Shown: piece by piece, positions 37,136-47,535 of the stretch
Numbering within the stretch: position 1 is the first letter of the stretch
Layout of the letters: every line of letters starts with the position of its first letter
From: Podocnemis expansa
Lineage: Eukaryota > Chordata > Testudines > Podocnemididae
NCBI GenBank assembly: GCA_007922195.1
Contig: ML681964.1
Location: 2,913,406-2,977,405 of the forward strand
DNA: 64,000 bases
Direction: 5' to 3'
The notes under the pieces: model-generated
The model's input: the letters and a program-made list of their open reading frames with translations, nothing else
Told to the model about the DNA's origin: nothing
The model's database searches: none
Translations under genes and position numbers: made by a program

Positions 37136-37436
37136 TTTCTTTAATTTCAGTAGCCACGGAAATATAAGTTCAGTTTTGGGGATTTTTTTTCCTTTCTTTT
37201 TTTTTTTTTTTTTAAACTAACATTACAATATCATTACTATTTATCACTTTGAATTCTGAATTTTATGACTGATTCTATGGAGAAAGTCAAACAAAATCAA
37301 CACAATAAAAATGGAAAATTTATACAGTAAACTACAGTTATTACAGCAGTTACTTACTTATTTTTGTTTCATAAGGTACTAATGTGTACAGTACTAAATG
37401 CTCATATAATTCTAACATGAGCAGAGATCACATTGT

Positions 37437-38052
37437 CAGGGGGTTAAAGTTAGCTGGAACACCCTGAAACACCATTCTGGGGCTCACTATTTTTAGGGGC
37501 TCAGCATTCCGGGGCCCCTAAAAATAAAATGTGGAGCTGGAACGCTGTGTTCCAGGGCCCACCATTGAAAAATAGTGGGCCCTAGAATGCAGCATTTTGG
37601 GTCCACATTCTATTTTTAGGTGCCCGAGCACTGGGCCCCTAAAAATAGCAGGCCCCGGAGCAGCATTCCCCTGCATTCTGGGGGGCAGGGGAAGGGGCAG
37701 GTCCATGGGCATTCCTGAGAAGTGCTCAAGCCCTGCCCCAACCCTTCCCCTTCCAGGCCCTGCCCCATTCTGGAGCCTGCTGCCTCGGCCACAACCCCGG
37801 CACCTGGGCCCACCACCCCCACCTTTCCAGCCACGCCACCTCCTGGTGAGTGCGGGAGCCAGCTGGCTCATGATGGGGGGGGCATTGAGGGAAGGGGTGG
37901 GATGCTGGCATGGGGGGGTGACAGGAGCTGGGGTCTGGGGGCCCACTGGTGCGGGGGAGGCAGCGGCACTGGAGGGGGTCCCACTGGCACTGGAGGTGAG
38001 CCTGCTGGTGCGGGAGTGTTCCAGAGCCCCCCAAATTATATTTTAACCCCTG
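37437..38052. mobile_element. hAT element, 616 bp, perfect 8-bp TSD
   Basis: The inverted ends are cagggggttaaa and ttttaacccctg, and cacattgt is duplicated exactly at 37429-37436 and 38053-38060. The interior is strongly GC-rich and repeats ggcccctaaaaata and ctatttttagg in both orientations. The long frames on both strands are composition artefacts: proline- and glycine-rich, no domain. It ends 230 bp from the 80-bp RBMS3 exon. Confidence 0.92.
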
Positions 38053-38282
38053 CACATTGTACATTCAATGAGGATTGGAGGGTAAAAGAAAAAAACATAA
38101 ATAAGCAAATAACGATCACTGCTTATAATGAGCAACGTGGACTTTCTTAGGTGGGTAGACATGACAACAAACCTACAATACTGTGACACTCAGCATGTAT
38201 TTCAGCATTCCTATAATCTAAATTAACTAACGTGCCTCAGGAATGTTTGTTATTTTAGTAATGAAAGAATGGGGACACTTAC

Positions 38283-38362
38283 CTGGCACACCAGGTGGGG
38301 TTTTTAGATATTTGCCATTAAAATGCTGAATTACTACTTCACATTTTTCTGTAGACTCCATT
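38283..38362 (-). CDS. RBMS3: RBMS3 internal exon, middle of RRM2
   Basis: This 80-bp minus-strand exon supplies one base that completes the Arg codon left open by the exon at 54619-54776. It then encodes [18 protein letters not shown] and LKTPPGVP, and ends one base into the next codon. The join restores the full RNP1 octamer (RGVGFARM) and continues into helix 2 and strand 4 of RRM2. The acceptor is a strong polypyrimidine tract ending in ttttccag and the donor is CCAG|gtaagt. [17 protein letters not shown] is the RBMS3-type sequence; RBMS1 differs in this helix. The exon is too short for simple ORF detection. The next exon (beginning near PSEPLLCKFADG in the family) was not seen below 38283, so the downstream intron probably runs off the window. 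A 616-bp hAT lies 230 bp on its 3' side in gene sense, and a 189-bp hAT lies 299 bp on its 5' side. Confidence 0.96.
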
Positions 38363-38661
38363 CTGGAAAAGAAAAGGGAAGGGGGAAGCAATTATTATTA
38401 GAATTTTATGAAAGTGTGCAGTCAGCAAAGGAAGGCCTGACACAGATGTCGAGAGAAATCTCAAAAGCTGCTCTTGCTGAATTCTGCAGAGATGCAGGTG
38501 GAGCAGTTCATTACAATATGGTGTTAGCTAGCTAGCAAGGAGAACTAGCCACTCTCAAGCACTGCAGCTCCTTTCTTGGCTCCATGCAGGTTGGAACAGT
38601 GGCAGTGAACAGCTTGCTTTTGAGTTTCAGGGATTATGACTAAAAAGGATATTCTTTATAT

Positions 38662-38850
38662 CAGTGGTTTTCAGACTTAGGTTGGGGACCCAGTACTGGG
38701 TCACAGATCCTTAAGTACTGGGTCACAGAACCCCTGCTGTTGTTGCCAAAAGACTGGAATGCATTGCTCAAAGATGTAACTGCTGGGTCATGGGCCTATT
38801 TTTTTTTTTTTTTCCAACTGAGTCATGAGAAAAAAGCTTGAAAACCATTG
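38662..38850. mobile_element. hAT element, 189 bp, perfect 8-bp TSD
   Basis: The ends cagtggttttcagac and gcttgaaaaccattg are inverted repeats, and ctttatat is duplicated exactly at 38654-38661 and 38851-38858. It repeats agtactgggtcacag twice internally and contains a T run at 38801-38814. Confidence 0.92.
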
Positions 38851-39064
38851 CTTTATATTGTCAAGTGCTCTTTCAAAAAGGCTCAGAACCTGATTCCAAA
38901 TTTCTAATGCCCCCAAAATGCCCCCAAAGGGTGTACAAAAATACAGGATCTAATTTAAATCTGAAGGGAGGTAAAAGGACAATAATTCAGGATTATAAAT
39001 TGGGTGTACAACTGTTTTGAGGGGGAGAAAACATACTAAAAGAGCAGTTAATGATCGTTTCCTA

Positions 39065-39985
39065 TCACGAAGAATTCAGTGGGTTTGTCCTGAATCTGGC
39101 ACTATTCAATGTTTTCATTAATGGCTTAGATAATGGAGTGGACAACATATAAAACCTGCAGATGGCACCAAGGTACTCTGGAGGACAGAATTAAAATTCA
39201 AAATTACCTGCTAAATTGTTGAACTAATCTAAAATCAACAAAATGACATTCAATAAAGATAAATTCAAAATACTGCACTCTTAAGGAAGAAAACAATCAA
39301 ATGCACAAATACAAAATGAGAAAAAACTGGCTAGGCCATAGCATAGCAGAAAAGGATCTTGATTATAGTGGATCACAAGCTGAATTTAAGGCAACAACAT
39401 TATGAAGCTGAAAGAAAAGCTAATATTATTCTGGGGAGTATTAAAAGAAGTGTCTTGTCTAAGACACAGGAGATAATTGTCCTGCTCTACTTGGCATGGC
39501 GGAGACTTCAACTAGAGTATTGTGTCCAGTTACGGGAGTCACACTTTAAGAAAGATTTGGACAAAGGGGAGAAAGTCTAGCAATAAAAAATGACATGAGG
39601 TTTAGAAAACCTGACCCAGGAGAAGAGGTTTAAAAAAACGTGGGTATGTGCAATCATGAGAAAAGACGACTGAAGGGCTGTTATAAGAGGATGGTGATCA
39701 GTTGCAGTCAATATCCAATGAAGGCAAAAGAAGAAATAATTGCAGTCAGGGAGATTTCAATTAGATATTAGGAAAAACTTTCTAACTATACGTGTAGTTA
39801 AATTCTAAAGAAGGCTTTCAAGGGAAGTTGTGGAATCAACATCACTGGAAGTTTTTAAGAAGAGGCTAAACAACCTGCTGTCAGGGACACTCTAGGTATA
39901 CATAGGCCTGCCTCAGCCTGGGGACTTTCAGCTGAGGACCTTTCAAGATCCCTCATAATCCTCCATTTCTGGGATTCTATGATTT
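39065..39985 (+). mobile_element. CR1 LINE 3' end, about 0.9 kb
   Basis: ctggcactattcaatgtttt, cattaatggcttagataatg, gcagatggcaccaaggtac, tggatcacaagctgaattta, gtattgtgtccagttacggg, tcacactttaagaaagattt, attaggaaaaactttctaac and ttgtggaatcaacatcactg follow the CR1 order. It closes with tttctgggattctatgattt. Stops and frameshifts are numerous. Confidence 0.9.
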
Positions 39986-40162
39986 CCTGGCTATAGAGCA
40001 AAGAAACAATGGAAAACTGAAAATTAAAATAAACAAACAAACAACCCACACAGCAGTATTTTGTACTTGTATATAACATAGGTTCAACTCCTATATGGAG
40101 ACAGACTTCACTGTACATAACCTTGTTCTGGTGAAATGATTCATCACTCACCTGGTATAATA

Positions 40163-40644
40163 GGCTACATCTATTAGTCCAAACTAAGCTGTTTGAAGTT
40201 AGTTCGAACTAACTGCATTTTTTTTAGTTCGAACTAACTTTTCAGTTCAAACTAGCCATGCTTTTATTAGCTTGAACTAACTCTTTAGTTTGAACTAAAA
40301 AAGTTCAACTAGTTTGAGCTAAAAGTTAGTTCGAACTAAAAATAACACGGTTAGTTCAAACTAACTGCTAGTTCAAACTAGCATGACTATATCATGCTAG
40401 TTTGAACTAAAGTTTGAAGTAGCATGACTATATCACACTAGTTGGAACTAAAGTTCAAAATAAGTTTGAATTAAGCAGTTAGTTCAAACTTACCATTCAA
40501 ACTAACTAGTTCAAACTAAGCTTTGGTCAGCTCAGACTAAACTTTTTTTTAGTTCAAACTGGGCAAAACCTAGTGTAGACAGGGATCAAGTTAGTCCAGA
40601 TTAAGCCTCCTTAATCTGAACTAATTTGCTAGTATAGCCATAGC
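40163..40644. mobile_element. MITE with TTAGTTCGAACTAA palindromes
   Basis: The ends read ggctacatctattag and ctagtatagccatagc. The roughly 480-bp interior is almost entirely built from agttcgaactaa and its decayed form agtttgaactaa in both orientations. A second terminus-like phrase, cctagtgtagacaggg, at about 40569-40584 hints at a nested or composite copy. Confidence 0.78.
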
Positions 40645-42891
40645 AAATTGTGTGTTTAAGACCCACCCCGTAGTACTGCAGCAATGATAATAAATATGCA
40701 CCTATAGCACTGAAGTGATTATAAAGAATACAAAGGTGAGAGGCAATTTCTGAGCCAAGTTTATATCATTTTAAGAACTGTACAAGCCATTTTACAGGAC
40801 CTAAATGGACCACTCACTGAGCTAATTAATCCTGGGAACAGTTGCCCTTGCTTCACAATAGGAATTAAAATGTTTGGAGGGAGGAGATGTAGCAGATAAC
40901 TCATAACTAGGCAGCAAAGGCACCACAGATATTATATTGTGGATATTTTTTCAGCAGAGCTGTCTTCAAAGAGTATATTCAATACCTGCTCTGTATTTTG
41001 ATTTTGATGTAGGTGTCCTTCCAGCTAGGAGACTCCAATGACTTAAGCATTACATCATTCTCCCAAGTCAAGGTCCTTTTTAAATGATTTTCCTGTACAA
41101 CTCCTACCACAGACTAGTTGTTGGAATAGAGAGAAGAAACACATGTTTTGCAGAGTGTACATATTTTCTAGAGCCTCAATCCAGTGCTGAGACACACACC
41201 TTATTTCCTTGGATAGAGTTTGCCAAGATTGGTTGGGGGGGGGGGGGATAATGAGCAAGACAGTGAGGTGATGAATAGTGCAGGCACTAGAAAATCATTT
41301 GCTTATTTGTTTTGGGTGAAACATTAAAATCGACACCTCTGAGTTCTAATCATTAAACCATCTTTTGTAATCCAGTTTTTACTGCCATGTCAGGAGGACT
41401 GGACTGTTTCCACAAGCACAAAGATAGCAACTTAGATTGTTCACTTTGGTTTCATTCAGATTTAACTAAGTGAATATCTGCAGCAAACCATTAAAGACTC
41501 TTGTCTCTGGAAGCACAAATGCAAGAAAAGTCTTTTTTCTATAGCAGCAGGCATAGTGTCAAACCACGTTGGATTGTACCACACAGCAGTAACAATTTCA
41601 TTTGAATACATGGGGCAGGTTTCATTTTAACAAGCCAAAGCACCCCACTAAAGAATGCAACACAGGAACTGCCAACTGAAAGAGCCTCAATGCACTTCAT
41701 GCATTTTATGTGGGAAGAGAATAAAAGTGAAACCCACAGTACGCTGGGATAAAAAGGCCATTTCCTGAATAGCTGTCTTAGAAAGAATGTGCCCATTTTC
41801 TTCTCAAGTTTCACAATTAACGACTCTCAAATGCCAACACTAGCAATCTGTAATCTGGCACATGCTTCACTTGAAACCGACACTAGCATTATCAACTTGG
41901 TCTGAAAAGGCAGCATAATAGACAAAGCCATCTTTACACGTTCCATTCAAATGTTCTGCTGAATTACTACAACTGCATGTATTATTCCTCTGTGCTACCT
42001 GAATCACCTCAAATCTTTCAGAATGGCTGTGTGTGGCAGGTAGACGTTCTCTCCAGAAGTATGTTAATGAGATGTCTAGTCATTAACTAATATGCCAGAC
42101 TGCTTGAAATGTGTCTCCCACCTATGGCATAGATGCATGAATTATAATTTTCAATTGTAGATATGTAGTATGATCAATGTTGTATTCAGTTTAAGAATTT
42201 TTTTTCTCATCTCTGCTTTTGCATGAGGCATTTAAGGTTATGAAAATAATTAGGTTGGTTTACAGACTACAAGAAATACACGACAGTAATATCTACTCCA
42301 TCATGAGACTGTACTTTCAATTTGCCAAACTGTCACCATTTGGGCTGAAATGTTTTGTGATGGGTGTCTGTTTCGGGTGGATATTTTTCTAGGGAAAATT
42401 TCAGCTGAACCAGTTCTGCTGTTTCTGAGAACAAGGTTAGGGGAAAATAATTGTTTTCCCCACATTAAAAAATTCTGGCTACATATGCTTTGGAAAGCTG
42501 TCGAAGCCCCATGCTTCAGAGCAAAGGTTTGAAATTTGACAAGGGAGGGCCTTTGTGTCAGATATGTGCCTTGCACTGTCCTTGGAAAAATCTGCCAAAA
42601 TCTGGCCAAGATAAGCTGTAGATCTTTAAATAAATCAATCAGAATCATAGTATATTTGTGCTTCTTGGATCATAGCAGCTACACTCCCCGAGATTCTGTC
42701 TGCACTAAGCACAGTCTAGCCTGGGACTGAGCATAATTTTTCCAGCAATTATACTTGTGGGCTACAGGGTGTGCCAGAAGTGGGTTTGAGTCCAGGCACC
42801 TGAACTGAGAGCAGGAAACCTGTTTCTTCTGTGCTCAGAATAAGCTGATTAGAAGCCAGGATTTAAAGGTGTGGGGATAACTAAGGCTGCG

Positions 42892-42903
42892 TAAAGAGAC
42901 TGA
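42892..42903. repeat. Target duplication, left copy
   Basis: taaagagactga occurs here and again at 43949-43960, bounding the entire PLE inverted structure. Confidence 0.9.
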
Positions 42904-42937
42904 CAATTTCCAAAGGGATAACCATGTTAGTCTAATC

Positions 42938-42968
<31 letters not shown>

Positions 42969-43948
42969 CCAAGGAGTAGTGTGGCACTTTAAGACTAACA
43001 GATTTATTTTTCACATGAGCTTTCATGGGAGAAAATCCCACTTCATCAGATGCTTCGAAGATGGGCGAACTTACAGAATGGAATGAAAATAAATGCAAGG
43101 GGGTGTAAAACATAGGATCAGGTCATACAGTAACAGCAAATCAGAGCAGTTGTTAGGTTCAAACCATGGGAAGCCTGAAGTCAAATTACTTTTTGTAATG
43201 GGAAAAGAATCCATAGTCTCAATTGAGTCCTGCTTTCACAGAATTTAGCTTGCATATTAATTCGAGTTCAGCTGTTTCTCTCTGAAGTCTTGATGTCCCA
43301 GCCACATCTCTGACGAAGGTCGTTAACAAATCATTTATCGAGTGATTAGAAAGATGGAAGTGCTCAGCAACTGGTTTCTTTGTTCTGTGATTTCTGATAT
43401 CAGCTCTGTGTTCATTTATTCTTTTGCACAGCGATCGTCCTGTTTGTCCAATGTATAAGGTGTTGGGGCATTTCTTGCACATGATGGTATAGATCACGTT
43501 AGTAGATGAGCAGGTAAATGAGCCTTTGATGGAGGAGCAGGCTTGATTAGGACCTATGATGGTATCTACTGTGCAAATATGTGGGCAGACTTCGTTAGAG
43601 ATGTGGCTGGGACATCAAGACTTCAGAGAGAAACAGCTGAACTTGAATTAATATGCAAGCTAAATTCTGTGAAAGCAGGACTTAATTGAGACTATGGATT
43701 CTTTTCCCATTACAAAAGGTAATTTGACTTCAGGCTTCCCATGGTTTGAACCTAACAACTGCTCTGATTTGCTGTTACTGTATGACCTGATCCTATGTTT
43801 TACACTCCCTTGCATTTATTTTCATTCCATTCTGTAAGTTCGCCCATCTTCGAAGCATCTGACGAAGTGGGATTTTCTCCCACGAAAGCTCATGCAAAAA
43901 ATAAATCTGTTAGTCTTAAAGTGCCACACGACTCCTTGTTTTTTTTTT
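42904..43948. mobile_element. PLE inverted structure, family A, 12-bp TSD
   Basis: A minus-strand PLE copy (42904 to about 43590) meets a plus-strand copy (about 43590-43948) head to head. Both 3' tails face outward. The arms (about 42969-43317 and 43597-43943) are nearly identical to each other, sharing the phrase ccatggtttgaacctaacaa where the copy at 27335 differs, and also sharing a TGA in place of CGA. taaagagactga flanks the whole structure exactly, so it is one integration. The left tail contains 27 consecutive A, then ctggattagactaacatggt on the minus strand. Confidence 0.93.
43219..43593 (-). pseudogene. PLE GIY-YIG endonuclease, C-terminal fragment
   Basis: An open minus-strand frame of about 124 codons starts without a Met near 43593. 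It reads CPHICTVDTIIGPNQ, then a TNVIYTIMCKKC lead and LYIGQTGRSL with KRINEHRADI, the GIY-YIG core including the downstream Arg. EHFHLSNHSIND and ETAELELICKLNS follow. The stop is TGA where a sister copy has CGA, so the true protein probably continued (RDYGF…). In PLEs this domain follows the reverse transcriptase and nicks the target. No reverse transcriptase remains here, so the copy cannot move by itself. Confidence 0.88.
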
Positions 43949-44235
43949 TAAAGAGACTGAGCCAATGCTTGTATGGGAATACTCTGAGAGGAGCCTGGAA
44001 AAGAAGATTAGGATTGAAAGATAACAGGGACTGAATGAGTCAGCACTTCTGTAGAAAAAAATGTGTTGTCATGTAATTAAGACTGTACCATCATAATTCA
44101 AATGCATAAGGGACAAATTCTGGCATTTAACTTTTGAGTAGTAGACTTTGCAAACAACTGACTGTTCTTTTACCATAGTTTTTGTATGCTGTATTTATGT
44201 ATTATATTAAGTGCATAATTGTATGTGTGTACAAT

Positions 44236-44480
44236 GAACAAAGAATCCTGTTTCAAAGACTAACAAATGTATTTTTCACATGAGCTTTCGTGGGTGAAGT
44301 CCCACTTTTTCAGAGGTCAGAATATACACATATATTTCTGTAAATTCCCTGTCTTCAAGCATCTGACAAAGTAGGATTTTCTCCCACGAAAGCTCATGCG
44401 ATAAACAAACTTGTTAGTCTTTCAAAGTGCCACCAAACTCATTTGTTTTGCTGATGTAAACTAACATGGCTACCCATTTG
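44236..44480. mobile_element. PLE-derived inverted pair, family A
   Basis: The left arm is reverse complement (tttcaaagactaacaaatgt, cacatgagctttcgtgggtg, aagtcccactttttcaga). The right arm is in sense (cttcaagcatctgacaaagt, ttttctcccacgaaagctca, aacttgttagtctttcaaag), ending gtaaactaacatggctaccc. Only a short gtaca flank is shared (44229-44233 and 44481-44485), so the boundaries are approximate. Confidence 0.68.
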
Positions 44481-44485
44481 GTACA

Positions 44486-46395
44486 TATATTTGTGTGTAT
44501 TTATGTATAAAGTGGGTTAAAGTGTATTTTATTGCCCTGGCAACATTTTTATTTAAATAAAAAGTGCTAAAAAAAACCTCAGAATTTTCAAAACCTAGCC
44601 AGCAATGGGCAGAATTTACATACACAAAAATGTTTTTATGGTCCATAAACTGGCTGCTGATTAAGCACAAATGAGTTTTGCAATCCATATATTTATCGAT
44701 ATTGCATAAGTTTTGCACACTCAAGTCACCGCTTTGAACAAAGTTATAGGTTCACAAATGGAGATTTCTGGAAAATTACCCTTTGCTATTATGGTTTGAC
44801 TTAACGTAGAATACTGCCCAAACATGTAGAATTAAGGATTGATCCCGTGATCACCATATATCAGAATTCACCCTTTGGCTCTGACAGTATAGTGGGTCAG
44901 TGCAAGGACAAACTATTGGCAGCCTGGAATACTTACGCTAACTGTGAAGAGCACATTTTCAAAGCTGGCTTCTCAAGTTGCACCTATGATCTATTCCATT
45001 GTAGAAAAATCACAAGATATGCAAAACTAAGCAAAATAGGTAAAGACTGAAAAATGTCAGATGATTAATTATATTTTACCAAAATTACTCTGGGATTAGA
45101 AGGGTTTGGTTATTTTTGCTTTAAGGAAGTAGTAAAAAGGTATGTCTATGAGATGATCGTAAAATGTGCAATATCTTATTTAATAAACTGAATCAACTCA
45201 TTGATGTGGTTTAGTCTACTCATTAATTCATGACCAGTGGCAGAATACGTTTACTAACCCTGGAAACATTTTTGCTGGTCTCTCAATGCATTTCTAGCCT
45301 GGGTGGGGGTGAGATATCAAAATCTAACTTCCTATCATTCTCATTTATCATGCTTTAATTCCAATGCAATTCTGATACTCCCTAAGCACAGTAATAACGT
45401 TTGGGATTCTCATGTTACATTCTGAACAAGAGTCTGATCCTACACAAGTGGTTGTATGTGGGGAAAAAGGGCTCACCTAGACAGAACCCAGCATAGTACT
45501 GAAATCTGCAACATGAAGGTTTTAAGTAATAGTCACAACAATTCCTTATGAAATAAAGTACAAAGTACAATCTGAAAAATGTAAAAATAAAGATCCTAAT
45601 AATGTCACAAATTGTCATAAGGAGATGGGAGTAAAACAACCCTGGGAAAGGGATAAAATCATCTTTCTAGTGGTAAAAGAAATTTGTTTCTGATCCAGAT
45701 GGTTCACAAGATATCAATTTCAAACTCTCTTTAACCATGCACTTTTGGTACCAGCCCACAGTTTAATGGGTAAAATCGCAGTGTAATTTTGGAGGTACTG
45801 GAGTGCATCTTATAAATATCATTGTTGAGTGAGAACTAGTCTGAAGAAAATAACACCCCACCAAAGTCATAGGACAAATCCGTTTAATATTCTTAAAGGT
45901 TTGGATAATTATTTAAAAACCTTGATTCTAATGAAGCCCAGAAATTGAAGCACTCAAATATGATAAGACTAGCTATTCTTACTGTATTGCTGGGCTGGGG
46001 AAAAGTGTTAAAAATCTCTAAGGAAAGGCTGTTCTTGTCAAATCTGCAGCCGAAGTTTGCAAATTCCAGATGTTTGGATTAAGTTCATATACCGACTCAG
46101 AATTTCATATGTCTAGTCTGAGTGAATCTCACCAACAAAACATTTGCAGTTCATTCTTCCCTAGAACATAAAAAATACTCTATTTTAAAAATGTGTATTA
46201 TTTGCTTCTGTAGACCACAGTAGCTCCACAGTAGTCATTATAAGTTGTTATAAATAAGGAGGGTCTTTCACAGTGTTAGTGCAGGTAAATATACGGAAAA
46301 TCTTCTGGAAATAAATCTACTGTACTCACTCAACATAGATTAATAAAATGTCAAATAAAAGTTAAAGAATATAAAACACATATTAAAAAGAATAG
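44486..46395. other. RBMS3: RBMS3 intron, no feature recognised
   Basis: AT-rich intron with no paired repeat ends and no exon-like frame. Confidence 0.5.
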
Positions 46396-46406
46396 ATGCT
46401 GATTAA

Positions 46407-46610
46407 AAAAAAAACACCACAACTTCTGTCGCACCTTAAAGAATAACGAATTTTTTTGGGCATCAGCTTTCGTGGGCTGCAACTTCATCAAGGGGATTGC
46501 AGCCCACAAAAGCTTATACCCAAAGTAATTTGTTAGTCTTTAAGATGCCACAGGACTTTCATTGTTTTTGCTATATACAGACTAACACTGCTACCCCTCT
46601 TTAACTTATC
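46407..46610. mobile_element. PLE-derived inverted pair, family B, 11-bp TSD
   Basis: The left arm is reverse complement (cgcaccttaaagaataacga, gggcatcagctttcgtgggc). The right arm is in sense (gcagcccacaaaagcttata, aatttgttagtctttaagat, gccacaggactttcattg, cagactaacactgctacccc). atgctgattaa flanks the pair exactly at 46396-46406 and 46611-46621. Confidence 0.85.
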
Positions 46611-46706
46611 ATGCTGATTAATTGGGTTTTATATAACTAGTATTTGATATCTTGTAATTATCACTAAGCAACAAAACTATGTTGGCTTAGTTTGTATTTA
46701 CACTGG

Positions 46707-46850
46707 GCAGGTCTACACTGCCTGCTATTTCGGTGGCTATCAAATGGAGATAAGCACTTAGTCAAAGGGAAGGGCCTCCATTCGACTCAGTACCACCTCA
46801 GTTGCCAGCGTGGTGTGAGGACTAAGCCACTAAGGCCCTGTTTTACTGTA
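46707..46850. mobile_element. MITE fragment, one end only
   Basis: gggcaggtctacactgcctg is a terminus of the TCTACAC-type MITEs. No partner end was found, and the following sequence fades into ordinary intron. Confidence 0.4.
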
Positions 46851-47012
46851 GAGTAATGAAAATGGGCCTTAGTGCAAATAGTGTGAGAATTAGGACCCAT
46901 ATTTTTAAATTCCAACTGAATATTATGAGATGTTATAAAAATAAGGGGTCACTGTTATATTTAAATTATGATTCCCTTCATGTTAATATCACTAGAAGGA
47001 TCTTATCCTAAG

Positions 47013-47352
47013 GCAGAGGTCGGCAACCCCTGGCACGTGGGCTATGGACAGCGGCATGCAGGGCTCCTGGTCCTGTGGTGCCGCGACTGCTGCCCCCACT
47101 GGCCCTGCTGTGTGGCTCCTAGCCCCTGCTTGCCCCACTCCCCCACTGGTAGGGGAGGGTCAGAAGAGAAAAGAAGCATGCGGCTGCTGTCCGTCTCCTC
47201 AGCAGGGAGGCAGGGTCAGCATGGAAAAGGAGTGCATGCATCCTGTTCCTTGCTAGCCCTATGCCTGGCACCTTTCTGACCCCACCTCTGGAACCTGCTG
47301 AGGGTTTGGGGGGTAGGGCTGGCACGGGGGCTGGCAAACATTGCCGAGCCCC
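47013..47352. mobile_element. hAT element, 340 bp, GC-rich
   Basis: The left end is cagaggtcggcaacccctgg and the right end is tggcaaacattgccgagccc. This is the 'ggtcggcaacc' family common in turtles. Flanks atcctaag (47005-47012) and atcttaac (47353-47360) agree at six of eight positions. Frames here are composition artefacts. Confidence 0.75.
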
Positions 47353-47394
47353 ATCTTAACATGTTTTGCAAACATTAACCAAGTCCATGTGATG

Positions 47395-47535
47395 CCCTTA
47401 TGTCGTAGGGGAAGAAATAATTATTTGACAGTGCAGGAAACTGCAGCAAAAAGGATAAATGACTTGCCCAAGGATGCAGAAGGTTTGGATTTAGGATTAC
47501 CAATCAGGATGTTTTAGCTCTCAGGCATGTACTCA
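47395..47535 (-). repeat. MIR-like SINE remnant
   Basis: ggaaactgcagcaaaaagga, taaatgacttgcccaaggat and gcagaaggtttggatttagg follow the antisense MIR order. The tRNA-derived head is barely recognisable. Confidence 0.65.

Noticed and set aside
37518..38150. Overlapping long frames on both strands (up to 149 codons)
   Set aside because: They lie in or overlap a GC-rich hAT with a perfect target duplication, are proline- and glycine-rich in every frame and show no domain.
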